DNA from: Corynebacterium meridianum
Lineage (GTDB): Bacteria > Actinomycetota > Actinomycetes > Mycobacteriales > Mycobacteriaceae
DNA length: 64,000 nt
Assembly: GCF_016342265.1 (NCBI RefSeq)
Contig: NZ_JAEIOS010000010.1
Coordinates: forward strand, 1-64,000
Direction of reading: 5' to 3'
The notes under the pieces are model-generated. The model was given only the letters and a program-made list of their open reading frames with translations, did no database searches and was not told where the DNA came from. How positions within the stretch are numbered: the first letter of the stretch is position 1; every line of letters starts with the position of its first letter. This document shows, piece after piece, positions 28,089-36,849 of the stretch. The position numbers and the translations under genes were made by a program.

Positions 28089-28679
28089 ATGTCCAGACTC
28101 TTCACCGCGCGAACCGCCGCGTTCGCCGCCGCATCCCTGATCCTCGTCGCCCCCCTCGCGGCCTGCTCGAACTCCGAGACGGAGTCGACCACCGATCCGA
28201 CCAAGGTCGACGCCAGCATCTCAGAGATGAGCGAATCCGCGTCCGAGGGAATCTCCGAGATCGAGTCGGAGCTGTCCCCGGAGCCGTCCTCGACCTCCGC
28301 GGCCGCGCCGTCTGACGTTAAGGTCACCGTCGACAAGGCCGAGGGGATCAAGGCCGGTGACACCCTCACCGTGGAGGTCACCGGACTGAACCCGAAGGCC
28401 GGGTACTACGGCGCCATCTGCGCGGCACAGACCCCGGGCGGTGCACCCGTTCCGGTCTGCACGGGCGAGATGGGCGACGTCGAGAGCCAGGCCTGGCTGC
28501 AGAACGAGCGCGGCACGGCGAAGATCGCCGAGGACGGGACCGCGTCCTTCACCCTCACCGCCAAGCCCACCGGTGAAGGCGTCGACTGCGCCACCGACGA
28601 GTGCGTGCTCAAGGTCTTCGGCGACCACTCCGAGGGCTTCAAGGACGTCGCCGAGGTTCCGGTCACCTTCGCGTCCTGA
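28089..28679 (+). CDS. Lipoprotein with neocarzinostatin-like domain
   Basis: A 196-residue exported lipoprotein. The lipobox LAAC puts lipidation at C26. A Ser/Glu/Thr-rich spacer follows to about residue 75, then one beta-rich domain with VKVTVDKAEGIKAGDTLTVEV, YGAICAAQ, VPVCTGE and VDCATDECVLKVFG. The order and the cysteine pairs (two C...C pairs) resemble the neocarzinostatin-type immunoglobulin-like fold; I call it similarity, not identity. The function is unknown, perhaps ligand binding at the envelope. The ATG is preferred over upstream frames because ACGAAAGG precedes it. A strong terminator follows. Confidence 0.65.
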   Translation: MSRLFTARTAAFAAASLILVAPLAACSNSETESTTDPTKVDASISEMSESASEGISEIESELSPEPSSTSAAAPSDVKVTVDKAEGIKAGDTLTVEVTGLNPKAGYYGAICAAQTPGGAPVPVCTGEMGDVESQAWLQNERGTAKIAEDGTASFTLTAKPTGEGVDCATDECVLKVFGDHSEGFKDVAEVPVTFAS

Positions 28680-28703
28680 CCCCGGATCGGCACAGACGAA
28701 CAA

Positions 28704-28734
28704 GGGGCCGGCCACCGCACGGGTGGCCGGCCCC
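28704..28734. terminator. Strong bidirectional terminator
   Basis: GGGGCCGGCCACC (28704-28716) pairs with GGTGGCCGGCCCC (28722-28734) around GCACG, a 13-base perfect stem between the convergent lipoprotein and aldehyde dehydrogenase genes. Confidence 0.75.
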
Positions 28735-28752
28735 CTGTTCCGTCGGAGAACC

Positions 28753-30231
28753 TCAGGCGTAGGGGTCCGCGACACCGATGTACTGGACACTGGTGTACTC
28801 GTCGAGCCCCTCGGCGCCACCCTCCCGGCCGAGGCCGGACTGCTTGACCCCGCCGAACGGAGCCGCCGCGTTCGAGATGACCCCGGCGTTGAATCCCATC
28901 AGACCGAAGTCGAGGCCGTCGGCCATCCGGTACATCCGTGACGCGTCGGCGGTGAATACGTAGGACGCGAGACCGTACTCGGTGTCGTTCGCCAGGGCCA
29001 GCGCCTCCTCCTCGTCACGGAAGGTGATGATCGGCGCGACGGGTCCGAAGATCTCCTCGGTGAGCACCCGCGCACACGCGGGAACGTCGACCAGGACGGT
29101 CGGCGGATAGAACCAGCCGGGCCCCGGGACGGGGCTCCCGCCGGTGAGCGCCTTCGCCCCACGCCCGACGGCGTCGTCGACCAGCTCCGCGACCCGGTCC
29201 CGGGCCTGACGGGAGACCAACGGACCACAGGTGACGCCGGGCTCCAGCCCGTCGCCGAGCCGGACGGTATTCATCCGCTCGGCGAACAGGGCGGCGAACC
29301 GCCCCGCCACGCTCTCGTGGACGATAAACCGGTTCGCGGCCGTGCACGCCTCACCGATGTTGCGCATCTTCGCGGCCATCGCGCCCTCGACCGCGGCGTC
29401 GATGTCGGCGTCGTCGAAGACGATGAACGGGGCGTTCCCACCCAGCTCCATGGAGGTGCGCAGCACGCCGTCCGCGGCCTGCCGCAGCAGCAGCTTGCCG
29501 ACGCGGGTCGACCCGGTGAAGGAGACCTTGCGCAGCCGGTCGTCGGCGAGCAACGGGGCCGACACCGCCGCGGGGTCAGCCCCGGGAAGCACTGCGAGAA
29601 CACCGGCCGGCAGGCCCGCGTCCATCATCGTCTGTGCGAAGAAATAGCTGGTGAGAGGGGTCAGATCGGCGGGCTTGAGGATCATCGTGCACCCGGCGGC
29701 GACCGCGGGGGCGATCTTCCGCGTCGCCATGGCGAGCGGGAAGTTCCACGGGGTGATCAGCAGACACGGGCCGACGGGCTTGCGTCGGGTGAGCATCCGC
29801 AGACCGCCCTCGGGTGCGGCGTCGAAACGGCCGTGGTCCCGCACCGCCTCCTCAGCGAACCAGCGCAGGTACTCCGCACCGTAGGTGACCTCGCCGCGGG
29901 CCTCGGCCAGTGGTTTGCCCATCTCGAGGGTCATCAGCGTGGCGAAGTCCTCCGCCCGCTCGTGGACCAGCGCGAAGGCCCGGCGGAGGATCTCCGACCG
30001 GTGCCGCGCCGGGGTCCGGGCCCAGTCACCCTGGACCCGGCAGGCCACGTCGAGAGCCTCGCGCGCATCGTTCTCCCCCGCCGAGGCGAGCGTCGCGAGG
30101 TGTTCCTCCGTCGCCGGGTTGAACACGTCGAAGGTCGCACCGTCGGCTGCGTCGGTGAAGCGCCCGTCGATCAGCAGGCCCGTGGGAACGCTCCGCACCA
30201 GGGCGGAGGCACCGGTTCGGTCGATGGCCAT
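28753..30231 (-). CDS. gabD: Succinate-semialdehyde dehydrogenase
   Basis: A 492-residue NAD(P)-dependent aldehyde dehydrogenase. The catalytic cysteine lies in GEACTAANR, the glutamate in MELGGNAPFIVF, and the Rossmann motif in ITPWNFPLA and FTGSTRVGK. It is of the GabD/SSADH type. It closes the homoprotocatechuate operon, three bases after hpaI, whose aldolase product is succinic semialdehyde. Oxidation to succinate therefore completes the pathway. Substrate is inferred from context. Confidence 0.85.
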   Translation of the reverse strand: MAIDRTGASALVRSVPTGLLIDGRFTDAADGATFDVFNPATEEHLATLASAGENDAREALDVACRVQGDWARTPARHRSEILRRAFALVHERAEDFATLMTLEMGKPLAEARGEVTYGAEYLRWFAEEAVRDHGRFDAAPEGGLRMLTRRKPVGPCLLITPWNFPLAMATRKIAPAVAAGCTMILKPADLTPLTSYFFAQTMMDAGLPAGVLAVLPGADPAAVSAPLLADDRLRKVSFTGSTRVGKLLLRQAADGVLRTSMELGGNAPFIVFDDADIDAAVEGAMAAKMRNIGEACTAANRFIVHESVAGRFAALFAERMNTVRLGDGLEPGVTCGPLVSRQARDRVAELVDDAVGRGAKALTGGSPVPGPGWFYPPTVLVDVPACARVLTEEIFGPVAPIITFRDEEEALALANDTEYGLASYVFTADASRMYRMADGLDFGLMGFNAGVISNAAAPFGGVKQSGLGREGGAEGLDEYTSVQYIGVADPYA

Positions 30232-30234
30232 GCT

Positions 30235-31020
30235 TCAGCCCTCCCGGGTGAAGTCGCCGAGCAGCCTGCGTGATGCGGTGGCGGCGAGTTGGACGTCGGC
30301 GCCGATGTTGACGAAGTCGGCGCCCGCCTCGAGGTACCGGCGCGCCTGGTCGGTGTCGAAGGCGTTGACGCCGACGAACGTACCCGCGTCCTTCGCCGCC
30401 CGCATGGCGCGGGACACCGCGTCGAGGACCTCCGGATGAGACTGCTGACCGATGACCCCCATCGAGGCGGCGAGGTCGGATGGGCCGATGAACACGGCGT
30501 CGACGCCGTCGACGGACGCGATCTCGGCGGCGTTCTCCACCGCCTGCAGCGACTCGATCTGCACGACGCAGCTCACGGTGTCCGAGGCGGTGCCGAGGTA
30601 GTCCGGTACCGCGTTCCACCGGGAGGATCTGGCCAGCGCGCTGCCGACGCCGCGGACACCCCGGGGCGGGTAGTGCATCGCGGCGACGGCCGTCTCCGCG
30701 TCCTGTCTGGTGTGCACCATGGGCACCATGATCGACTGGGCCCCGAGGTCGAGGTACTGCTTGATCAGGGCGGTGTCGAGCACCGGCACCCGCACGACGG
30801 GCGTCGCCGGATAGGCGGCCACCGCGCGCAGGAGATCGGCGATCGTCTCCAGTCCGATCGGGGAATGCTCGCCGTCGATGAGCAGCCAATCCGCCCCGCT
30901 GCAGGCCATGATCTCGGCCATCGCGGGCGAACCCGAGCAGACCCACAGTCCGGTGAGCGGCGTGCCGGCGGCCGCGAGGCGGCGTCCGAAAGGTTCGGGG
31001 AGGTTCACTCGAAACGACAT
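30235..31020 (-). CDS. hpaI: 4-hydroxy-2-oxoheptane-1,7-dioate aldolase
   Basis: A 261-residue class II HpaI-type aldolase. WLLIDGEHSPIG carries the catalytic histidine; VVRVPVLD, VQIESLQAVEN (metal glutamate) and FIGPSDLAASMG (metal aspartate) complete the site. It cleaves the hydrated ring-fission product to pyruvate and succinic semialdehyde. The ATG at 31020 overlaps the end of hpaH by 16 bases, indicating coupled translation. Confidence 0.9.
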   Translation of the reverse strand: MSFRVNLPEPFGRRLAAAGTPLTGLWVCSGSPAMAEIMACSGADWLLIDGEHSPIGLETIADLLRAVAAYPATPVVRVPVLDTALIKQYLDLGAQSIMVPMVHTRQDAETAVAAMHYPPRGVRGVGSALARSSRWNAVPDYLGTASDTVSCVVQIESLQAVENAAEIASVDGVDAVFIGPSDLAASMGVIGQQSHPEVLDAVSRAMRAAKDAGTFVGVNAFDTDQARRYLEAGADFVNIGADVQLAATASRRLLGDFTREG

Positions 31021-31790
31021 GTCACGCTCCCCAGCTCGCCGTAGTCGGCGTGGACGGTGTCCCCGGGTTCCACCCACATCGGGCGGGTGAAGGAACCCGC
31101 GAGGATGATCTCCCCTGCCTCCAGGGCGTCGCCGTGTTCGGCGAGCTTGTTCGCCAGCCAGGCGACACCCGTGGCGGGGTGCCCGAGGATCGCGGCCGCG
31201 ACGCCGGTCTCCTCGATGGTCTCGTTGCGCTGGAGCAGCGCCGGGATCCAGCGCAGATCCACCGCGTCCGGGGCGACGGGGCGCCCGCCGTAGACCATCG
31301 CCCCCATCGCCGCGTTGTCGCTGATGGTGTCGACGATGGTGCGCCCCTCCATCTCGATCCGCGACGAGAGAATCTCCAGAGCCGGCACCACGTACTCGGT
31401 GGCGCGCAGCACGTCGAAGATGGTGCAGCCCGGGCCCCGCAGCCCGTCCCTGAGGACGAAGGCGAGTTCGACCTCGATGCGGACGTTGGAGAACTGTCCG
31501 TGGTCGATCACCGACCCGGACTCGTGGACCATGTCGGCGAAGATCGCGCCGTAGTCGGGTTCGGTGATGCCGGTGGCGACCTGCATCACCTTGCTGGTCA
31601 GCCCGATCTTGCGGCCGACCGGGCGGCGGCCCTCGGCGATGCCGCGGCGTCGCCACTCATTCTGCACGGCGTAGGAGTCCTCCACCGTCATGTCCGGGTG
31701 GCGGGCGGTGAGCAGCGGGATCATCGTTCGGTTGTTCTCGGCGTCGCGGAGCTCGTCCGCTATCGCCTCGATGGTTTTCTGGTCGAGCAT
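31005..31790 (-). CDS. hpaH: 2-oxohept-3-ene-1,7-dioate hydratase
   Basis: A 261-residue FAH-superfamily hydratase. [35 protein letters not shown] metal segment and [12 protein letters not shown] match HpaH/MhpD. It adds water to 2-oxohept-3-enedioate before the HpaI step. The ATG follows AGGAGG. Preceded by hpaD (44-base gap) and overlapping hpaI, it is mid-operon. Confidence 0.9.
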   Translation of the reverse strand: MLDQKTIEAIADELRDAENNRTMIPLLTARHPDMTVEDSYAVQNEWRRRGIAEGRRPVGRKIGLTSKVMQVATGITEPDYGAIFADMVHESGSVIDHGQFSNVRIEVELAFVLRDGLRGPGCTIFDVLRATEYVVPALEILSSRIEMEGRTIVDTISDNAAMGAMVYGGRPVAPDAVDLRWIPALLQRNETIEETGVAAAILGHPATGVAWLANKLAEHGDALEAGEIILAGSFTRPMWVEPGDTVHADYGELGSVTCRFE

Positions 31791-31834
31791 GGTGCCTCCT
31801 GCGTGGGCCGGTCGTTCGGGGAGTCGGTGGGGAT

Positions 31835-32926
31835 CTAGAGCTGGTGCCCCAGCTTGTACTCGCCCTTCTTCCAGTCCGGCATGTCGTCGTCCTCGGGCCG
31901 GGTGTAGGAGAATCCGTCGGCGCCGATGGTCTGGGACAGCTCGGAGGCGTCGGTGCGTTCCACGAGGGGAACGAGGTTGCCGTCTAGGTCGAGGACGCGG
32001 GAGGCGTCGGTGTACCAGCTCGGGACGACGGGGGTTCCCCACCAGTCGCGGCGCTGGTTGTCGTGGACGTCCCAGGTGACACGGGGGTTATCGGGGTCAC
32101 CGGTGTAGTAGTCCTGGGTGTAGATCTCCACGCGGTGGCCGTCGGGGTCCCGCAGGTAGAGGTAGAAGGCGTTGGACACGCCGTGGCGTCCGGGACCGCG
32201 CTCTATGCGGTCGGACAGTCGCAGGGCGCCCATCTTGTCGCAGATCGCGAGGATGTTGTGCTTCTCGTGGGTGGCGAAGGCGACGTGGTGCATGCGGGGG
32301 CCGTCGCCACCGGTCATGGCGGTGTCGTGGACGGTGGGCTTGCGCCGCATCCAGGCCGCGTAGACCGTTCCGTCGCCGTCCTGGATGTCCTCGGTCACCC
32401 GGAACCCGAGATCCTCCATGTACTTGACGGCCTTCGGCACGTCCGGGGTGACCTGGTTGAAGTGGTCGAGCCGGACGAGGGCGCCGGGAGTGTAGAGGTC
32501 GTAGCGCCAGCAGAGCCGCTCGACGTGTTCGACGTCGAAGAAGAACTCGTAGGGGAATCCCAGCGGGTCCTGGACGCGCACGGAGTCGCCGATGCCGCGG
32601 ACGAATCCGTCCGGGTTGCGTTCGACCCGGCAGCCGAGCTCCCGGTAGAACGCCTCGGCGCGGTCGAGGTCCTCGGGGCTGCGGACGCGGTAGCTGAAGA
32701 CGGACACCGCCGCGGTCTCGCCCTTGCGCAGGATGAGGTTGTGGTGGATGAACTCCTCCATGGAGCGGAGGTAGATCGCCTCATCGTCCTCGTAGGTGAC
32801 CACGAGGTCGAGGACGTCGACGTAGAAGTCGCGGGAGCGCTTCAGGTCGGTGACGACGAGTTCCATGTACGCGCAGCGCAGGACGTCCGGCGGTGGTGAG
32901 GTCGGGGTGGTGATCGGGTTGGACAC
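31835..32926 (-). CDS. hpaD: Homoprotocatechuate 2,3-dioxygenase
   Basis: A 363-residue vicinal-oxygen-chelate extradiol dioxygenase that opens the ring of 3,4-dihydroxyphenylacetate. Metal ligands sit at H155 (LDHFN), H214 (RMHHVAF) and E267 (HRVEIYTQDY), and the second-sphere residues N157, W192, H200 and Y257 are also present. Every one has the same number as in the Brevibacterium fuscum enzyme, so it should be fully active. C-terminal residues 290-363 form the cap that closes over the active site in that enzyme. It lies 102 bases after hpaE. Confidence 0.95.
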   Translation of the reverse strand: MSNPITTPTSPPPDVLRCAYMELVVTDLKRSRDFYVDVLDLVVTYEDDEAIYLRSMEEFIHHNLILRKGETAAVSVFSYRVRSPEDLDRAEAFYRELGCRVERNPDGFVRGIGDSVRVQDPLGFPYEFFFDVEHVERLCWRYDLYTPGALVRLDHFNQVTPDVPKAVKYMEDLGFRVTEDIQDGDGTVYAAWMRRKPTVHDTAMTGGDGPRMHHVAFATHEKHNILAICDKMGALRLSDRIERGPGRHGVSNAFYLYLRDPDGHRVEIYTQDYYTGDPDNPRVTWDVHDNQRRDWWGTPVVPSWYTDASRVLDLDGNLVPLVERTDASELSQTIGADGFSYTRPEDDDMPDWKKGEYKLGHQL

Positions 32927-33028
32927 GGTGTTCTCCTTGGTGTCGGGGGCGCCTGTCGACGTCCGTCCCTCCCGCAGCGGGTGCGGTCCGGAGCGGCGTC
33001 TGACGGCTGTGGTGGTGGGTGAGTCTGT

Positions 33029-34528
33029 TCAGTCCTGCTTGCCGAAGACGGGGTTGTGGACCTCGCCGAGGTTGATGTGGACGGCCTGCTGGTCGGTGTA
33101 GAAGTCGATGGAGCGGTATCCGCCCTCGTGTCCGAGTCCGGAGGCCTTCACGCCGCCGAACGGGGTGCGCAGGTCGCGGACGTTGTTGGAGTTGAGCCAG
33201 ACCATTCCGGCCTCGACGTTCTGGGCGAAGTTGTGGGCACGCTTCAGGTCGGCGGTCCAGACGTAGGCGGCCAACCCGTAGCGGGTGTTGTTGGCCAGCT
33301 CCAGGGCCTCCTCGTCGGAGTCGAAGGGGGTGATGGCGACGACGGGGCCGAAGATCTCCTCCTGGAAGATGCGGGCGTCGGCGGGTACGTCGGCGAAGAC
33401 GGTGGGCTGGACGAAGTTGCCGTTCTCGAGGCCCTCGGGGCGGCCGCCACCGGCGACGAGCCTGCCCTCGGACTTGCCGAGCTCGACGTAGGACATGACC
33501 TTGTCGAAGTGCTCGGGGTGGACGAGGGCGCCGACCTCGGTGGCAGGGTCGGAGGGCAGGCCGACCTTCACGCGCTTTGCTTGGGCGGCGTAGCGCTCGA
33601 CGAACTCGTCGTAGATGGAGCGCTCGACGAGGATGCGGGAGCCGGCGGTGCAGCGCTCGCCGTTGAGGGAGAACACGCCGAAGATGGTGGCGTTGATCGC
33701 CTCGTCGAGATCGGCGTCGGCGAACACGACGGCGGGGGATTTGCCGCCGAGTTCCATCGACAGTCCCTTGAGGTGGGGCGCGGCGTTGCCGAAGATGATC
33801 TGGCCGGTGCGGGACTCACCGGTGAACGAGATCAGGGGAACGTCGGGGTGCTTGACCAGGGCGTCGCCGGCGTACTCGCCGAAGCCGTTGACCAGGTTGA
33901 ACACTCCGGCCGGCACGCCGGCCTCCTCGAAGATGCCGGGCCAGAGGCTCGCGGAGAGCGGGGTGAACTCGGCGGGTTTGAGCACCACCGTGTTGCCGGT
34001 GGCCAGCGCGGGGGCGAGCTTCCAGGACTCCAGCATGAACGGGGTGTTCCAGGGGGTGATCAGCCCGGCGACGCCGATGGGCTTGCGGTTGACGTAGTTG
34101 ACCTGGCGACCGGGTACCTTGAACGCGTCGTCGGTCTGGGCGACGATGAGGTCCGCGAAGAACCGGAAGTTCTCGGCGGCGCGCCGCGCCTGGCCCTTGG
34201 CCTGGGTGATGGGGAGACCGGAGTCGAAGGACTCCATCTCGGCGAGCTCGGCGTCGCGGGACTCGACGATGTCCGCGATGCGCATGAGGACGCGGGCGCG
34301 CTCGCGCGGGAGTATCTGCGGCCAGGGCCCCTCGTTGAATGCGGTGGTGGCGGCGTCGACGGCGGCGTCGATGTCGGCCTGCTTGCCGGATGCGGCCCGG
34401 ATGTAGGTCTCGTTGGTCACGGGATCCAGCACGTCGAAGGTGTCGCCGTCGACGGAGTCGACGAACCGGCCACCTATGTAGTGCTGGATCTTGTCGGGCA
34501 GGGTGGCGGGGAGTCGGTCGTTGCTCAT
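33029..34528 (-). CDS. hpaE: 5-carboxymethyl-2-hydroxymuconate semialdehyde dehydrogenase
   Basis: A 499-residue aldehyde dehydrogenase. IQHYIGGRFVDS opens the domain; ITPWNTPFML, MELGGKSPAVVF and NGERCTAGSR (catalytic cysteine) form the active site. It oxidises the HpaD ring-cleavage semialdehyde to the dicarboxylate. The ATG at 34528 overlaps the stop of the GntR gene (ATGA), so it is translationally coupled. A distinct aldehyde dehydrogenase (gabD) ends the same operon. Confidence 0.9.
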   Translation of the reverse strand: MSNDRLPATLPDKIQHYIGGRFVDSVDGDTFDVLDPVTNETYIRAASGKQADIDAAVDAATTAFNEGPWPQILPRERARVLMRIADIVESRDAELAEMESFDSGLPITQAKGQARRAAENFRFFADLIVAQTDDAFKVPGRQVNYVNRKPIGVAGLITPWNTPFMLESWKLAPALATGNTVVLKPAEFTPLSASLWPGIFEEAGVPAGVFNLVNGFGEYAGDALVKHPDVPLISFTGESRTGQIIFGNAAPHLKGLSMELGGKSPAVVFADADLDEAINATIFGVFSLNGERCTAGSRILVERSIYDEFVERYAAQAKRVKVGLPSDPATEVGALVHPEHFDKVMSYVELGKSEGRLVAGGGRPEGLENGNFVQPTVFADVPADARIFQEEIFGPVVAITPFDSDEEALELANNTRYGLAAYVWTADLKRAHNFAQNVEAGMVWLNSNNVRDLRTPFGGVKASGLGHEGGYRSIDFYTDQQAVHINLGEVHNPVFGKQD

Positions 34529-35223
34529 CGGTCTGTGTTGTCCTTCTTCTTGTCGGCGTTGAGGTAGTGGTCGAGTGTGTTGAGTCGGTGCTGGCGGACG
34601 ATTCTCTCGATGTAGTCGGCGTCGGCGCCGGCCTCGATCATGGTGAGGATCCGGTAGTGCTCGGCGACGGATTCCTCGGCACGGTCGGGGACGAAGGCGA
34701 AGATCGATTCCCGAAGGTGGTTGAGGCGGCCCCATTCATGGGTGACCAGGTCGACGAGGTGGCAGTTGGGGCACCGTCCGACGAGGGTGCGGTGGAACTT
34801 GCGGTTGAGGGTGGTGAACTCGACCGGGTCGAAGTCCCGGAGGGTCGATTCCATCTTCTCGTTGAGTTCCCTGGCCTTGGCCAGTTCCCCGGCGGTGAGG
34901 AACGGCGCGGCGAGAGCCGTGGCGGAGCCCTCGAGTACCGCGAGGCTCTGCATGCAGTCGAGGTACTGACGCTGGTCGATCATGCGCACCTTCGCACCGA
35001 CGTTGCGTTCGAAGGTGACCAGCCCCTCGGCCTCGAGCTGTCGCAGTGCCTCGCGGACCGGTACGACGGACGTCCCCAGGTCCTCGGCGATCGCGGAGAG
35101 GATCAGCCGGTGTCCGGGGGCGAACTCCCCGGAGGTGATCTTCGTCCGGATGAGCCGGTGGGCCTGTTCCGTCTTGGACAGTTTGGTCAGGTCGGACCTG
35201 TCCGCGGAGGATGAGTCGATCAT
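34525..35223 (-). CDS. GntR/FCD-family regulator of the homoprotocatechuate cluster
   Basis: A 232-residue regulator with an N-terminal winged helix (IAEDLGTSVVPVREALRQLEAEGLV) and a helical FCD effector domain. The latter has metal-site residues around LNRKFHRTLV, HEWGRLNHLRESI and EHYRILTMIEAG. FCD proteins bind small carboxylates, so a pathway intermediate is a likely inducer. It sits inside the operon between the FAH-RraA gene and hpaE, with ATGA overlaps on both sides, so it would be autoregulated. Two matching palindromes at 36754 and 38277 are its likely operators. Confidence 0.85.
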   Translation of the reverse strand: MIDSSSADRSDLTKLSKTEQAHRLIRTKITSGEFAPGHRLILSAIAEDLGTSVVPVREALRQLEAEGLVTFERNVGAKVRMIDQRQYLDCMQSLAVLEGSATALAAPFLTAGELAKARELNEKMESTLRDFDPVEFTTLNRKFHRTLVGRCPNCHLVDLVTHEWGRLNHLRESIFAFVPDRAEESVAEHYRILTMIEAGADADYIERIVRQHRLNTLDHYLNADKKKDNTDR

Positions 35224-36719
35224 GGTGCGGTGTTCCCCTCCCGGTTTCCCTCCGGGGCGGCGGTATCGGCGTTGTAGCGCTCGCGCCACTGACCGGTCGG
35301 CGGGAACAGGCCGTCCACGGGGTTGCCCTCGGCGACGCGCTCGGCGACCCACCCGTCCTCCCGTTCCTTGGCGAGTGCCGCGTCGGCCACCTCTTCCGCG
35401 AGATCCCGGGGGATCACGATCACGCCGTCGTCGTCGCCGACGATGATGTCGCCGGGCAGGACGGTGGCGTTGCCGCAGGCGATCGCGGTGTCGGACTCCC
35501 AGGGGACGTGCCTGCGTCCGAGGACCGCGGGGTGTGCGCCGCGGCCGAACACCGGCAGGCCGATCTCCCGGACCGGTTCGTGGTCCCGGATACCGCCGTC
35601 GGTGACGATGCCGGCGGCGCCGAGGCATTTCGCGCGGAGGGCGAGCACGTCGCCGAGGGTCCCGGACTCGGGTTCGTTGCGGGCCTCGATGACGAGGACC
35701 TGCCCCGGTTTGAGCGCATCGAAGGCGCGTTTCTGGGCGTTGTATCCGCCGCCGTGGGACTTGAACAGGTCCTCGCGACCGGGCAGGAAGCGCAGCGTCT
35801 TGGCGACACCGACCATCTTCGTTCCCCGGGTCTGCGGGTGCACCCCCTCGATCACGACCTGGTTCAGGCCACGGGAGCGCAGCTGCGCGGACAGTCCCGC
35901 GGTGGGGGCCTCCATCAGCTTCGCGCGGAGTTCCCCACTGATGGCGGTGGGGTCGTCGGGCAGGCCGGCGGCCTCCCTGGACCCCCATGCCTCCTCGCGC
36001 TGTTTGTCGTCGATGGCGGGGGTCATGCCGATCTCGGGATCGACGCTCCCCTCCCCCTGCTTCACGGTGGTGCGCAGCTTCCCGGAGGTGGGGTGTCCGG
36101 GGGTGTCCGGGGCGTCGACCTCGACCTCGACGACGTCTCCGGGGACGATGACCGTCGAGCCGGCGGGGGTGCCGGTGAGAATGACGTCCCCCTCCTCCAG
36201 GGTGAAGTGCTGCGAAAGATCGGCGACGAACTGCGCCAGGGGGAAGATCAGATCGGCTTCCGTGGTGCCGCCCTCCTGGACGAGTTCACCGTTGACCCAG
36301 GTCCGGATGCGCAGCGCGGTGGGGTCGACGGAGCGGGCGTCGATGAGGTCGGGCCCGATCGGGGTGAATCCGTCCCGGCTCTTGGACCGGGTGTTGGACC
36401 CCTTGTCCTGGGCCCGCCAGTCGTAGACGCCGAGATCGTTGGAGGCGGTGACCGCCGCGACGTGGTCCCACGCCTCATCGAGGCTGACGTTTCGGGCGGG
36501 CCGGCCGATGACCAGCGCGATCTCGCCCTCGAAGGCGAGCAGTTCGCACCCGGCGGGCCGGGTCACCACGTCACCGGAGGCCCCCAGGGAGCTGGGGGCC
36601 TTGAGGAAGTAGGAGGGGCGGGCGGGACGTCGGCCGCGTTGATCCGCACGGGAGAAGAAAGCGGTGTGCACCGCGATGATCTTGCCGGGTCTGACCGGTA
36701 CGGGCTGGGGGTGATTCAC
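35220..36719 (-). CDS. FAH-RraA fusion, probable HpaG-type isomerase/decarboxylase
   Basis: A 499-residue two-domain protein. Residues 1-235 are an FAH domain with FEGEIALVIGR (metal glutamates), DLGVYDWRAQDKGSN and GDVILTGTPAGS. Residues 260-480 are an RraA/HMG-aldolase-like domain with GTLGDVLALRAKCLGAAG and TDGGIRDHEP, the active-site aspartate/arginine pair of that family. Classical HpaG is a double FAH protein that decarboxylates and isomerises. Here the second half is replaced by RraA, some members of which decarboxylate oxaloacetate-like acids. I infer the fusion covers the decarboxylation step and possibly isomerisation. It is the first gene of the minus-strand operon and overlaps gntR by four bases. 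Confidence 0.75.
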   Translation of the reverse strand: MNHPQPVPVRPGKIIAVHTAFFSRADQRGRRPARPSYFLKAPSSLGASGDVVTRPAGCELLAFEGEIALVIGRPARNVSLDEAWDHVAAVTASNDLGVYDWRAQDKGSNTRSKSRDGFTPIGPDLIDARSVDPTALRIRTWVNGELVQEGGTTEADLIFPLAQFVADLSQHFTLEEGDVILTGTPAGSTVIVPGDVVEVEVDAPDTPGHPTSGKLRTTVKQGEGSVDPEIGMTPAIDDKQREEAWGSREAAGLPDDPTAISGELRAKLMEAPTAGLSAQLRSRGLNQVVIEGVHPQTRGTKMVGVAKTLRFLPGREDLFKSHGGGYNAQKRAFDALKPGQVLVIEARNEPESGTLGDVLALRAKCLGAAGIVTDGGIRDHEPVREIGLPVFGRGAHPAVLGRRHVPWESDTAIACGNATVLPGDIIVGDDDGVIVIPRDLAEEVADAALAKEREDGWVAERVAEGNPVDGLFPPTGQWRERYNADTAAPEGNREGNTAP

Positions 36720-36749
36720 AGATTCTCCTTAATTGGGTCTTGATCCCTC

Positions 36750-36774
36750 ACACGGATCGTATATGATTCCGTGT
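36750..36774. promoter_or_regulatory. Palindromic operator 1 of the homoprotocatechuate cluster
   Basis: ACACGGATC (36750-36758) and GATTCCGTGT (36765-36774) are inverted repeats with one unpaired base and a GTATAT centre, in the divergent region between the FAH-RraA gene and the transporter. The core GGATC-GTATAT-GATTCC recurs at 38277. Confidence 0.65.
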
Positions 36775-36849
36775 CAGAGCAGCAAGTAACCCAGGACACA
36801 TTTTCCGCGGATCATGGTCCGAGACACTTTCACCCCCGGAGGAGACTCA

